From the NCBI GenBank assembly GCA_963989245.1, contig OZ022349.1, positions 31,074,693 through 31,138,692 of the forward strand: a stretch of 64,000 bases of DNA, written 5' to 3'. Made by a program: the position numbers and the translations under genes. A model generated the notes under the pieces. The model did no database searches and was not told the DNA's origin. It saw only the letters and a program-made list of their open reading frames with translations. The DNA comes from Nansenia antarctica. Taxonomy: Eukaryota; Chordata; Actinopteri; Argentiniformes; Microstomatidae. Each line of letters starts with the position of its first letter. Positions within the stretch are counted from its first letter, which is position 1. Of the stretch, positions 1-10,195 are shown one piece after another.

Positions 1-18
1 ACACTTTCATTCAACAAA

Positions 19-180
19 ACGTATTTCAATAACAACAAATAACAATATAACAATTCAACAATTCAACAATAACGTATTTCAATAACAACAAATAACAATA
101 TAACAATTCAACAATTCAACAATAACGTATTTCAATAACAACAAATAACAATATAACAATTCAACAATTCAACAATGACG
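19..180. repeat. 53-bp tandem repeat, about 3 copies
   Basis: AT-rich unit with ACGTATTTC recurring at 19, 72, 125 and 178, an exact 53-bp period. No coding content. The array starts at or before the window edge. Confidence 0.9.
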
Positions 181-240
181 TATTTCTCAAAAAAAATCCT
201 CATAGAGAGTATATCTCAACTCTCCTTCTCCTCCTCTAAA

Positions 241-445
241 CACCTCCTTTAGTTTTTTTTTTTTTTAAACTTCAGGTGGAGAGACCTGTTCACCTTAAAA
301 CTCCTTTAGTTTTTTAAACTTCAGGTGGAGAGACCTGTTCACCTTTAAACTCCTTTAGTTTTTTAAACTTCAGGTGGAGAGACCTGTTCACCTTTAAACT
401 CCTTTAGTTTTTTTAAACTTCAGGTGGAGAGACCTGTTCACCTTA
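241..445. repeat. 49-bp tandem repeat, 4 copies
   Basis: CAGGTGGAGAGACCTG recurs at 273, 322, 371 and 421 (periods 49, 49, 50). Each unit holds the short inverted pair AGGT/ACCT and a T-run of variable length, longest in the first copy. Confidence 0.9.
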
Positions 446-667
446 CCCTGTTATCTGAGGTCAATGTTGGGTCTTGGATATCCCGTCAAATCGTCTTTCG
501 AAGAGAAGGAAGGTTGGACAATCTACCTTCACCGGCCTGACCACGAATTCACGAGACAGGACTTTTGGCAGGAACTGAAATCCCTGGCTGTACAGACTTT
601 CGGTGTGTCTTTTCCCGCTTCTCTTCAGCAAAAACGATTTCCTGGGATCCGGCAATCGAAGGACCAA

Positions 668-1098
668 AATGTTGGGTACTAAACCTGATGTTTAGCCCCG
701 CTGTTCGTTCTAAGACCAACAATTCATTAACCACAGATACACAGAGACTCGAGTTCTCAGTTTCACTTGCTAGCAAGGGAGAATGCTGAACGGCAGTCTA
801 GCACGTCCCAGATCATTCTGGATGCTCACTTCTCGCTTGCAGCCTTTATTGTTATCTTTATCACAACATGACAGACATTTTATGACGTAGTATACATGAC
901 TTTACATACATGACTTTGCATAAAAAGAAGATAAGCTTCCTCCCAGCTTGGGGCACGCTTTGGGCGTTTTCCTGTACTTCTCTGAAAGGGGCCCACTTAG
1001 GGTGGGACACACACTGACATCTTGTCAACAGATCCTTTTTAACATTAATATTGTTAGCAGTTTATACAAACATTGAAAACATATTGAAACCTAACAAC
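668..1098 (-). mobile_element. Possible LTR, minus orientation
   Basis: A segment that starts TGTTGGGTAC and ends CCTAACA, the TG...CA ends of an LTR, and abuts Tx1 LINE coding sequence exactly at 1099. On the minus strand AATAAAGGC (around 848) could be its poly(A) signal. Reading the minus strand past 668 gives TTTTGGTCCTTCGATTGC, which could be a tRNA primer site. Positions 450-667 would then be the leader; short frames there match nothing I know. The second LTR is not in view, so this is a weak call. Confidence 0.35.
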
Positions 1099-1365
1099 CC
1101 TCCACACTGGTTTACAGTCATCCTGCACCTTCAGTCTTTCTCTCCACACAGTGTCTGTTCTCCCACTCAATGTTTTCTTGTTCAAAGCTTGAACACAGTA
1201 TTTATACATTGCTTTCCCATTTAACATGTACAGGTCTGTAGATCCATCATTTTTATTTACCAACAAAGGTCCCATCAGTCCAGTTTGGTCTATCTGAGGA
1301 CCCAGTTCAGGAAACGGGTCCCCCTCGTTAGTAATGTCTGTACCACTTAGATAGTCCTTTACCAT
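1099..1365 (-). pseudogene. Tx1-type LINE ORF2, C-terminal fragment
   Basis: The translated minus strand matches the region just before the zinc-binding tail (zf-RVT) of fish Tx1/L1-like ORF2 proteins; YKYCVQALNKKTLSGRTDTV and VWRERLKVQDD are diagnostic. The reading stops after VWRV at 1099, where an LTR-like segment begins, so the last part of the protein is missing. It continues the LINE fragments at 1443-1783 and 2890-4450 in the same strand and order. Confidence 0.75.
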
Positions 1366-1442
1366 GTCCCACTCCTCATTGCTCAGTTATTTAGTCCACG
1401 CAGCCAAAAGGTTCCTAGTCTGCCGACCCGACCTCAGACCCA

Positions 1443-1783
1443 TCAGAGAGGACAGCGCCTCTGTTTGATGAAGTCCTGGCTGAAACTAAACGCTGGGTGA
1501 GACCAAGTCTGCTTTGATTCTGAATGTCCAGACGGGCCCCATATATTAGAGGCTCTTCCAGGAGCCAGAACAGTGACGCTGTGGGTTCCAATCTGCCCCT
1601 GATAAAATGGAGTCAATTTACACAAACGTATAAAGACACAGTCCAACAAGAACAAAGACACATCCAACTTCAAACCTTCTATTCCCCTTAAAATGGTGCT
1701 CATTACAGGTTTCCAGACCACATCATCACTCCCTGTAATATAGCGCTGGATGAATTGCAACCTGAAAGCTGCTGTTCTGCTAA
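1443..1783 (-). pseudogene. Tx1-type LINE ORF2, thumb/connection fragment
   Basis: The minus-strand translation carries AFRLQFIQRYITGSDDVVW and further family-typical residues of Tx1-clade ORF2 downstream of the reverse transcriptase. At 1783 it is cut by an inserted L2 fragment (1787-2701). The upstream part of the same ORF resumes beyond 2890, so this is one LINE copy split by a later insertion. Frameshifts separate it from 1099-1365. Confidence 0.75.
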
Positions 1784-1786
1784 TTA

Positions 1787-2701
1787 ATAATAATAATGCA
1801 TTTATTTTATAAGGCGCCTTTCATGGCACTCAAGGTCGCCGTACAACAACAAATGTAAAAACAGTTACAAAAAATTCAAAATACAAAATACATAGAAATA
1901 TACAGTATAAAACATAGCTAGTAGCAGAGCAGCACGGGAACAGTAAATCAACAGGGATACGCCTGCGTAAACAGGTGGGTTTTGAGGTGGGTTTTGAAAG
2001 AGGAGATTGAATCAATGTTCCTGATGTCGGGGGGGAGGGAGTTCCAGAGGCGAGGGGCGGAGCGGCTGAAGGCTCTAAACCCCATGGTGGACAGACGGGC
2101 TGGGGGGACGGTCAGGTTGATGGAGGAGGCAGACCTGAGGGACCGGGTGGGAATGTTGATGTGGAGGAGGTCGGACAGGTATGGAGGGGCGAGGTTATGG
2201 ATGGCCTTGAAAGTATGGAGAAGGATTTTGTAATTGATGCGGTGTTTGGAGATGGAGATGGAGATGGAGATAACGTTTATTGCCATTTATGCATACACAT
2301 TAAGCATACACATATAGGAATTTGATTCGGCGTTACAGTAAGAGCATTTCTAAATGCAATGCAAACAAGACAGCAGTGCAGACAGAACACAACAAACTGT
2401 AAAACCATAGCTGCCATGTGCGGCGCTGTACGGGATGTGCATGTGCGGGAGCCAGTGGAGTTGGTGTAGAATGGGGGTGATGTGACTGATGACAGGGGTT
2501 CTGGTGACAATACGGGCAGCAGCGTTCTGGACCAGTTGGATCTTGTGGAGCAGTTTGTGGGGAAGACCAAAGAGAAGGGAGTTACAGTAATCTAGGCGGG
2601 AAGTGACGAGGGAGTGGACCAGGATTGCGGCGCTGTTGGGAGTGAGTGAAGGGCGAAGACGGTTGATATTACGAAGATGGAAGTAAGCAGACCGGATGGT
2701 G
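1787..2701 (-). mobile_element. L2-type LINE 3' end inserted in the Tx1 LINE
   Basis: The minus strand encodes the C-terminus of an L2-like reverse transcriptase in two blocks: 2701-2441 (HSLVTSRLDYCNSLLFGLP, KIQLVQNAAARIVTRTP) and 2253-1948 (HRINYKILLHTFKAIHNLAP, then APRLWNSLP and a final FKTHLKTHLF). The + strand left end is TAATAATAATAATGCATTT followed by a GGCGCC-type tail, the usual 3' tail of such LINEs read backwards. The two blocks are separated by a short foreign piece (2254-2440). Confidence 0.8.
2254..2440 (-). mobile_element. Short LINE-like 3' end within the L2 fragment
   Basis: Read on the minus strand this ends with GGCAATAAACGTTATCTCC and an ATCTCC tandem tail, the 3' architecture of Rex1/CR1-like LINEs. 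It interrupts the L2 coding sequence between LHQLHWLP and HRINYKI. No clear target duplication was found. Confidence 0.4.
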
Positions 2702-2880
2702 TTGTTGACGTTTACATTTACATTTACATTTTTGGCATTTAGCAGACGCCTTATTCCAAAGCGATTTACAATCAATACATTTGAATACTAAGCATGTGAA
2801 TCAGCAATCCACCATTCGTTGCAGGAAGAGTAATCTAGTTCGGGCCCGGGGCAATTGATAGAAGGAAAAACCTGACGTGG
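2702..2880. repeat. Dispersed repeat family D, copy 1
   Basis: About 170 bp starting with TTTACATTTACATTT and ending GATAGAAGGAAAAACCT. It is nearly identical to 7141-7310. The GGCATTTAGCAGACGCC motif is common in teleost genomes. No coding capacity. Here it lies between the L2 fragment and the Tx1 reverse transcriptase. Confidence 0.8.
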
Positions 2881-2889
2881 GACTATAAT

Positions 2890-4450
2890 GACTATAATGG
2901 ACTGTGCTTTTGATAACAGACCAGCGGGGGGCTCCACACATTTTAATTTGTGCCAAAGTATTGATGCCACCAGGTTATTTATAATCAGGACTCTTCCTAT
3001 GTATGACATGAGGTAACAGCCACCTCCACTTGGCCAACCTCCCCTCCACCTCCTCCAACACTCCCTCCCAATTCTTCTTTATAGTCTGGTCATCTCCTAG
3101 ATACACCCCAAGGTACTTTAACCCTCCCCTCTTCCAACTTAAGCCACCTGGCAGCTTAGGGAGACCTACAGACCAAACCCCCACTGCTAAGGCCTCACTC
3201 TTTGCCCAGTTCACTTTTGCAGCTGAGACCCTCCCGAAGGTTTCAACAATATTGCCTAACGTATTTACATCTTCCTGACTCCTTACAATGACAATAATAT
3301 CATCTGCATATGCAGACAAATTAAAACATGTACTAAAATCCGGTAAAAACAGCCCATCAATACGTGAACGAACATTATGCAGCATTGGTTCAATAGATAG
3401 TGTGTAGAGCATACCAGACATCGAACAGCCCTGTCTTATACCCTGAGTTGCTTTAAAAGGTCTACACAGTCCACCATTAATTTTCAGCACACTCTCAATG
3501 TCTCCATACAAAACCTGAATCATGGCAATGAAAGCAGGGCTGAGGCCGAACCTCTCCAACACCTTCCACAGGTACCGGTGCTCAACCCGGTCAAACGCCT
3601 TTTCTTGGTCCAAAGAAACCAGACCAGCATCTAGGCCTAAAGAACCAGAGACTTCTAGAAGATCCCGAATCAGTGACACATTGTCAACAATAGACCTGCC
3701 GAGTATACAGTACGTCTGAGTTCTGTGGACGACCTGGTACATCACAATCCTCAGTCTATTGGCCAGGACTTTAGACAACAGTTTGTAATCCGAGCAGAGC
3801 AGAGATACCGGACGCCAGTTTTTTATTTCTTGGAGATCACCTTTTTTTGGCAACAGAGCCAGAACTGCTCTCCTGCAGCTCTGAGGCAAAAACAAGTCTT
3901 TTAAACTTTCATTAAAAACGTCCAAGACATCTCCCCGCAAAGAAATGTCCATACAACTCTGGTGGGAGTCCATCGAACCCAGGGGCTTTTCCCCCCTGCA
4001 TGCTCTGCAAAGCCACACCCAATTCCCCTAGAGTTAGAGGACTCTCCAGCTCTTTGTTGGTCTCTTCTGAGACTTTGGGCAGCCCACTGCAGAAGGAGTC
4101 AAACGTCACATCATCCTCGACATACTCACTTTCAAAAAGGTGAGTATAAAAGTCGACAGCTCTCTGCCGGATCTCATTGGCCTGAGTTAACAATGTCCTT
4201 TGTCTGAGCGCAGAGCATGAATTAGCCTGTTTTGTCAATTTTTCTTCTCCAGACTGAAAAAATATTTGGAAGGTGAATCCATCAAAGCAGCGCTCTGGAA
4301 GCGGGACCGAACCAGTGCCCCCTGCGCTCTAGTGCCCAACAAGTCTGCCAGTATGGCTTTTTTGGTATTGAGATTTTCAACACAGCCTCGATTTCCTATG
4401 GACCCGGCAGAAAGTTGCAGCTCCACTATTTCAGTCTCCAAGGGCCTCAT
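2890..4450 (-). pseudogene. Tx1-type LINE ORF2: linker and reverse transcriptase
   Basis: Minus-strand fragments run in order: a helical linker (4450-4235, ending SPSKYFFSLEKKN), the pre-RT block (4238-3912, with GKAPGFDGLPPELY), then reverse transcriptase from 4018 to 2975. RT motifs visible: NWRPVSLL, DQEKAFDRVEH, QGIRQGCSMSGMLY and the catalytic AYADD. Frameshifts at about 4236 and 3960-4000 break the frame. The 3' continuation is displaced to 1783-1099 by later insertions. A dead LINE copy; the endonuclease is absent, so it was 5'-truncated or lost. Confidence 0.85.
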
Positions 4451-4762
4451 TTATAAAAAAGTACTTGAACGTCATCTTTTACTTTCACGTAAGCACATTT
4501 TTCTAAACGGACGTAAGCAATATTTATAAAACGGGCTGCGATGGTTTAAAGTTGCGTACGTGCTTCCTTCTATTAATACCAATGCAGGTAAAATTAACGC
4601 AGGTGAATGAGGTTTGTATTAACACCCTGTGATAGCGGCTCAATTATAGCGGCTGAATTAAGACAAGTGCTATAATATAGGGTAGGCTTCGTCTGGAAGC
4701 GGGAGAGGGCAGAGAACGGTGGCTTCTCGGTAAGTTCCATTTGTAACGTTTGATCATGACAA

Positions 4763-5640
4763 TTCAGGATGACCTGTCCTGGAAGACCAACACAGCAGCC
4801 ATCATCAAGAAGGCACAACAGCGGCTCTACTTCCTGAGAGTCCTCAGGAAATACCACCTCAAACAAGAGCTGCTTGTGACCTTCTACCGCTGCACAGTGG
4901 AGAGCATCCTCACCTACTGCATCTGCGTGTGGTTCTCCAGCTGCACAGCCGCAGAGAGGAAAGCGCTACAGAGAGTCGTGAGATCGGCCCAGAAGATCAT
5001 CGGCGCCCCCCTCCCCTCTCTGGAAGAGCTGTACAACACACGCTGCCTCAGGAAGGCCTCCAAGATCTCCAGAGACCCATCCCACCCTGGGAACGAACAC
5101 TTTGTTCGGCTGCCCTCGGGCAGGCGGTTCAGGACCATGTCCGCAAGGACAAATAGACTGAAGCTCAGCTTCTACCCTAGGGCCATTCAGGCCCTGAACA
5201 CAGCAAAGACCTAGGTTCTAGGCCCTGGACAATCTAGACAATTTGATGGCAGCTACTAGATTGTAATCAAGTGCAATTCTGAAACACAACTGTGAACATT
5301 TCAAACCTGCACACTGCGACACTTTAAATGAATGTGCAATAATACTATGTGCAATATGACAACCCTCGTGCACATAAGGTTCAGAGATAGGAAATGTTAG
5401 GATATTTATAGCATAGCATAGAGTACAGCACAGTGTTTTATTTGTATAGTATAGTATAGTGGATAGTGTATATAGCCTTTATTTATGTAAACCAGCTCTT
5501 TTCCCTTCTTGTTTTTAGTATTTTTTTCCTAGCACCAGGGGAGCCCCCTCTCACAAATGTTGTTGTATGGTACCTGTACTATATTAATGACAATAAAGAC
5601 CATTCATTAATTCATTAATTCATTCATTCATTCATGACAA
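4763..5640 (+). mobile_element. 5'-truncated Rex1-like LINE with TSD
   Basis: Plus-strand coding from 4763 to a stop at 5214 gives about 150 residues with DLSWKTNTAAIIKKAQQRLY, TFYRCTVESILTYC and LPSGRRFRTM, the conserved C-terminus downstream of RT in Rex1/CR1-superclade fish LINEs. A 3' UTR with AATAAAG leads into an ATTCATT tandem tail ending near 5636. TCATGACAA occurs at 4754-4762 and at 5632-5640, a 9-bp target duplication (partly shared with the tail). Rex1 membership is inferred from the C-terminal pattern only. Confidence 0.75.
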
Positions 5641-6149
5641 CTAACCAGGCACATGCTTATACTCAGTACTCAAGTTGTAAAAGAAAATCAGGGGAGGTGG
5701 TGGATTTTATCATATGAGGACAATTTTAGCATCCCCTCAGCGTCAGTGACTTCAGTGTCAGTAACATGGTAAAAATGTCATTGCATGTGTGCGTGCCCCC
5801 CTCACACCTTGAAATAGCAGTAATACCACGTTCATTGATAAAATGACATAAAGTATGGAAAGAGGGGGACGATTTTGACTGTTTTTATTTCGGGGGGGAT
5901 GCCATCCCCCCTCAACTCGAGTGCTGCTTATACTGTAATAATATAATGGTCTTATTCTTATCAGGTGGTCTTATTCCTATATGGCTGCGAACTCCCTTTG
6001 CGAACTCCCAGACACCGGAGAAAATCCAGTATAATTTAGCGCGTGGCCGGGCAAGGTCCGTTGTGGAACGCACTAGGCATGTTGAAGGGGAGATAGACAG
6101 CTCCGGAGGGATATAAAGAAAGACTGAAATACAATCATAAACATCAGTT
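5641..6149. other. No recognisable feature
   Basis: I see no open frame of note and no family motif in these 509 bases. Confidence 0.5.
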
Positions 6150-6287
6150 TGTTATGTTCAATAACGGAGCCGAACTCAGAGCTTCTAGTCGGAGCTGGTA
6201 ACTCCATTTATTCAAACACGAGTGTCACACATAACGTAATACGGCACTGTCATAAAACCCAAACTGTCGTAAACTACAGACGTAACA
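6150..6287 (-). mobile_element. Gypsy A 3' LTR (138 bp)
   Basis: Starts TGTTATGTTC and ends CGTAACA. Directly inside, at 6288-6302, is a TTT plus C-run, which on the minus strand is a purine-rich polypurine tract beside the 3' LTR. The partner 5' LTR is not found on the right side, so the element is 5'-truncated. Confidence 0.6.
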
Positions 6288-6310
6288 TTTCCCCCCCCCC
6301 CTCACACAAC

Positions 6311-7139
6311 CTAGGTGTGATACTCAGTCATGTAGTCACGCAAGTGCTCGGGCCTGTTGCGTGCTCGAACCAGACGTGGCTCTGGTGCAGCCACAGCCAC
6401 TGGTGGCGGCTCCACGCCTTGGGGCTGAGCCTGGTAGGCCGGGGTTGCTGCTTCATCCAACCGTGCGGCTGGCAAGACTGTGGAAGAGGCCACACTCAGC
6501 GCTGGGCCAGGGGGAGGCTGCACCTTACGCAGGCGGGTAGCATGCCAGCGAGTGCCGTCGGCGAGCCTAAACGAGGCCGGGCCAAGCTGTTTGCTAACCT
6601 GGACAGGGTCAGACCAAAACGACTGGAGTTTGTTGTCCCGATGAGGTCGTCGGATCCTGACCCAGTCCGACACAGCAATGACAGGTGACCTAGCACGTCT
6701 GGCCCTGTCGAAACGATCCTTCATCAAGCGCTGGTGTTTGGTGACTGTGGCTTGAACTGGATGGACCGGGGGCTGAGCTATTGTAGGGCGGAGCCTATCG
6801 AGAGGCAGCTGGAGCTCCCGCCCCAGCATGAGGGAGGCTGGGGAGACTCCTGTAGTGGCGTGTCGCGTGGCCCGATAATGCAACAGCGTCTGGAGGAGGC
6901 TGGTGGTGAGCGTGCACCCTTGTGCCAGGTGGGCCCTGATGCCATTTTTCAGTGTTTGATTCAGCCGTTCCACCCCCCCGTTCGCAGCAGGGTGGTAGAA
7001 CGCTGTGCGGATGTGGTGGATCCCTTTACCCACTAGATAGGAGGACAGTTCATGGGAAACCATTTGAGGACCGTTGTCAGTCGTGATCCTCTTGGGCAGG
7101 CCCCAACGTGCAAACAGAGCGTCGAGAACGCTCGAATCA
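6311..7139 (-). pseudogene. Gypsy A integrase, catalytic core second half and C-terminus
   Basis: The minus-strand translation begins with the core segment around RITTDNGPQ (second catalytic Asp) and continues with YHPAANGGVERLNQTLKNG, where the Glu of the D,D35E triad lies. It runs to a C-terminal tail ending at 6311. The first half of the core is on the other side of a 190-bp insertion (7140-7337). The LTR follows 20 bp downstream, the normal Ty3/Gypsy order. Confidence 0.85.
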
Positions 7140-7337
7140 GCACATTTACATTTACATTTTTGGCATTTAGCAGACGCCTTATTCCAAAGCGACTTACAAT
7201 CAATACATTTGAATACTAAGCATGTGAATCAGCAGTCCACTATTCGTTGCAGGAAGAGTACTCTAGCTCGGGCCCGGGGCCACTGATAGAAGGAAAAACC
7301 TTCTCCCTATTATCGCCTTCTACTAAAACTTTTTTTT
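7140..7337. repeat. Dispersed repeat family D, copy 2, inside an integrase gene
   Basis: Nearly identical to 2702-2880, followed here by TCTCCCTATTATCGCC and a T-run. It splits the Gypsy A integrase core between the segment ending GSVTAQ and the one starting DSSVLDALFARWG. CAGCAC and GTGCTG face each other at the two borders, a possible short inverted pair; no convincing target duplication. Confidence 0.75.
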
Positions 7338-7871
7338 TTGTGCTGTGACCGAGCCCACAGGTGTCACCTCTGGCCACTTAGAGTGGAGGTCGTAGGTCAC
7401 GACGAGAAAACGCTGGTGATGTGGTACCCCATGCAGCTCGCCGCAGATATCCAGTTGCAGGCGCTCCCAGGGTTGAGATGGCCAGTCCAACGGTTGCATG
7501 GGCGGGGGTGGAGCTGGAGCCCTGGTCTTACCACTAAGGAGACAGGCAGTGCAATCCTTGACCAGGGTTTCGAGTTCCCTGTCGATGCCTGGCCACCACA
7601 CAACATCACGACAACGCTGTTTGAGCCTGACTATGCCCAGGTGACCCTCGTGCGCCATAGCAAGGATACGTGCCCGAAGGACACCTGGGACCACAGTGCA
7701 GAACCCGCGAGCGACACAGGTGTCATTCCAAACCGACAACTCCTCCCTGATCCTGGAGTAAGTGAGTAGCTCGTCAGGTACTCTTGCCGGCCACCCCTGC
7801 GTGATGTAGGTTGAGAGTGTAGAGAGGGTGGGGTCATCGGCTGAGGCATCCCGGAGCTCTTTCAGCGACAC
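7338..7871 (-). pseudogene. Gypsy A integrase, zinc-binding domain and first core half
   Basis: The minus strand encodes the HHCC zinc-binding module (HEGHLGIVRLKQRCRDVVWW and CTAC) and the start of the core with LQLDICGE, the first catalytic Asp, followed by YDLHSKWPEV. It overlaps the end of the RT/RNase H frame (7862) by about 10 bp in a different frame, so a frameshift separates the two in this copy. Confidence 0.85.
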
Positions 7872-9370
7872 GTCTCCTGAAGGGGTGTGTGGAGGAGCTG
7901 GACGAGGTCATGCTCAGCCTGGTCCAGTCCGGGGGTCAAGGTTGGGGCTGTGGGTGGGCTGGGGATTGAGCGTGATAGCAAGTCGGCTACCACGTTGTCT
8001 CGTCCTGGCGTGAACTGTAGCCGATAGTTGTACTGCTGCAGGCGGTCGGCCCAGCGGTGGAGGCGGAGTGGCTTGTGACCGGTGCCAGACGTGGCCAGGA
8101 GGGTGATGAGGGCCTGGTGGTCTGTCCTCAGTGTGAATAGACGTCCATAGAGGTACATGTGCCAGCGCTCACATGCCCAGAGGCATGCTAGGGCCTCCCG
8201 CTCCCCCACCGAGTACTTCTGTTCCATGGGGCTGAGAGCACGGGAGGCGAAGGCGATCGGTCTCTCCACCCCCCCTTGCAGCTGGGACATCACCGCACCA
8301 ATGGCTGTGGCAGAGGCGTCGCACGTGACAAGAGTGGGGCTGGCCAGGTCGAAATGCGCCAGGACCGGTGGCGAGGTGAGTTGGGCCTTCAGGAGGCGTA
8401 CGGCGTCTGAGCAGGCAGACGTCCAGAGCCAGGGCTCGTCATGCTTCAACAACTTCCGCAGCGGTGTGGTTGTGGCCGAGTACTGTGGCAGGAAACGGAG
8501 GTAGTACGCCGTCATGCCTAGAAAGGAGGCCACCTGAGCGGCTGTGGTGGGCTCCGGGACATGATGGATGGCCTCGGTGTTCGAGTGCAGCGGGTACGTG
8601 CCATCAGCTGAGAGGCGGAACCCCACAAAGTCGATGGCTGGGGCGGCGAATACACACTTCTCACCATTGAGTGTGAGGTGATGCTTGGCCAACGCACTGA
8701 ACACACTGTGGAGACGCTCGTCGTGGCTCTCGACGGTGGCCCCGTGAACCACGATGTCATCAAGATAGATGGCCACACCTGGGATCCCAGCGAAGATGGA
8801 GGCCATGATCTTTTGGAAGCAGCTGGGGGCGGAGCTTAAACCGAAAGCCATGCGTTTGTAGCGGAAAACCCCTCTGTGAGTGATGAACGCTGTGAGGTTG
8901 CGGCTCTCGGGGTGTAGTGGCACTTGGAGGTAACCCTGACGGAGGTCCAGTTTAGAGAACACGCTGGACCCGTAGAACTGGGCGGTGAGCTCCTCTATCG
9001 TTGGCAGGGGGTATTTGTCAGGGATGATGGCCTTGTTTACCGCTCTCAGATCCACGCAGATGCGCAGCCCCCCAGACTTCTTCTTCGCCACCACCAGGTT
9101 GGAGATCCAAGGCGATGCATTCACCTGCTCAATGATGTCGCTATCGAGCATGCTCTGTAGTTGAGAGGAGATGTCATCGCGGAGAGCCAGGGGGGAGCGG
9201 CGGAGGGGCTGTATAACAGGCATCACTGTAGGATCTAACAGAGGCTGGTGGGCAAAAGTGTCGAGGCAGCCTACACCGCTGAACAGCGCAGGCCACTGTT
9301 GCTGCCAGGGGATGGAAACGGTGTGAATCTCTGAGCCAGCTGTGTCTAGCAGGGTGAAACCGAGGTAAGC
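7862..9370 (-). pseudogene. Gypsy A reverse transcriptase and RNase H
   Basis: An open minus-strand frame of about 500 codons. RT motifs: LRICVDLRAVNKAI, FSKLDLRQGYLQVPL, AFGLSSAPSCFQ and catalytic YLDD (residues 154-157 counted from the first ATG at 9226). RNase H follows with TCDASATAIGAV and the ADLLSR end motif. The frame is open upstream to a TAG near 9373, where sequence of a different element begins; protease and gag are absent. Classed as Ty3/Gypsy by the RT-RH-INT order. Confidence 0.9.
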
Positions 9371-9376
9371 CTATGC

Positions 9377-9630
9377 GTTAATCCGCCACTGCTCATCACT
9401 AATGAACGGTGGTATGTTGGATATGGTGACTTTCCTATACGGCGTAGTAAATATCACCAGCGCGCCGTTCATCCGAGCGGCAGATTTAATGCTGTTGTGA
9501 CCAACAACTTCTCCCACCGCCAAACTACAGTCCTCTACCGAAACATGAGACCCAGCTGAGAGTTTAATGACATGTTGTTTTCTGCTGAGATTAGTGAACT
9601 CCATATCGGCGCCCCGGCACGCCGACCAGC
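9377..9630 (-). pseudogene. Tx1-type LINE ORF1 fragment
   Basis: A short minus-strand frame with SVEDCSLAVGEVVGHNSIKS, AARMNGALVIF and KVTISNIPPFISDE. This is the N-terminal pattern of the gag-like ORF1 (ZCCHC3-like) of fish Tx1-clade LINEs. An internal deletion seems to have removed the stretch between VIF and KVTIS. It abuts the broken 5' side of Gypsy A. Confidence 0.55.
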
Positions 9631-9643
9631 AAACGCTGGCCGA

Positions 9644-9896
9644 ATGCAACCCCAAACCCTCACCCCCAAACCCTCACCCCTGTAGACACCAAACCCTCAC
9701 CCCTGTACACCCCAAACCCTCACCCCTGTACACACCAAACCCTCACCCCTGTACACACCAAACCCTCACCCCTGTACTGTACACACCAAACCCTCAGCCC
9801 TGTACACACCAAACACAGTAACAAACCCTCAGCCCTGTACACACCAAACACAGTAATAAACCCTCAGCCCTGTACACACCAAACACAGTAACAAAC
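9644..9896. repeat. CCCTGTACACACCAAA minisatellite, left part
   Basis: Tandem ACCAAACCCTCACCCCTGT-type units of about 24 bp, later alternating with a longer variant containing ACACAGTAACAAACC. The array continues at 14435-14490; Gypsy C inserted into it. Confidence 0.9.
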
Positions 9897-10094
9897 TGTT
9901 ATGTATGCAATAGGCATGGGACTATTTTATGTTGTTGCTATACTGTGGGTGCGCATTGATATGGACATGTTACGTTGGTGCGTATTGATATGTACATGTG
10001 GTTGTTGAACTTGACGTTGACAGTAAAGAAGTGAAAACTGTAGCTCCTTGTTCATGCATCCTTATTACTGTTAGTCCAGGCAGAAGACGTAACA
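9897..10094 (+). repeat. Gypsy C 5' LTR
   Basis: 198 bp, TGTTATGTATG to GACGTAACA, identical to the 3' copy. The bases just inside, TGGCGACGAGAATCG from 10099, start with TGG as a tRNA primer-binding site does. A tRNA-Ser-like primer, as in mag-type Gypsy elements, is my guess. Confidence 0.9.
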
Positions 10095-10195
10095 GAAGTG
10101 GCGACGAGAATCGTAACGATCCCCGCAGTGCAAGGTTGCAGAAGACGGGAGAGAATTGAAAGAAAAGTGAGTAAACTAAGAGGAACTAAGTCAAA

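Noticed and set aside
464..789. Overlapping short frames on both strands near 460-790
   Set aside because: No recognisable domain; the region fits the leader and LTR of an incomplete element better.
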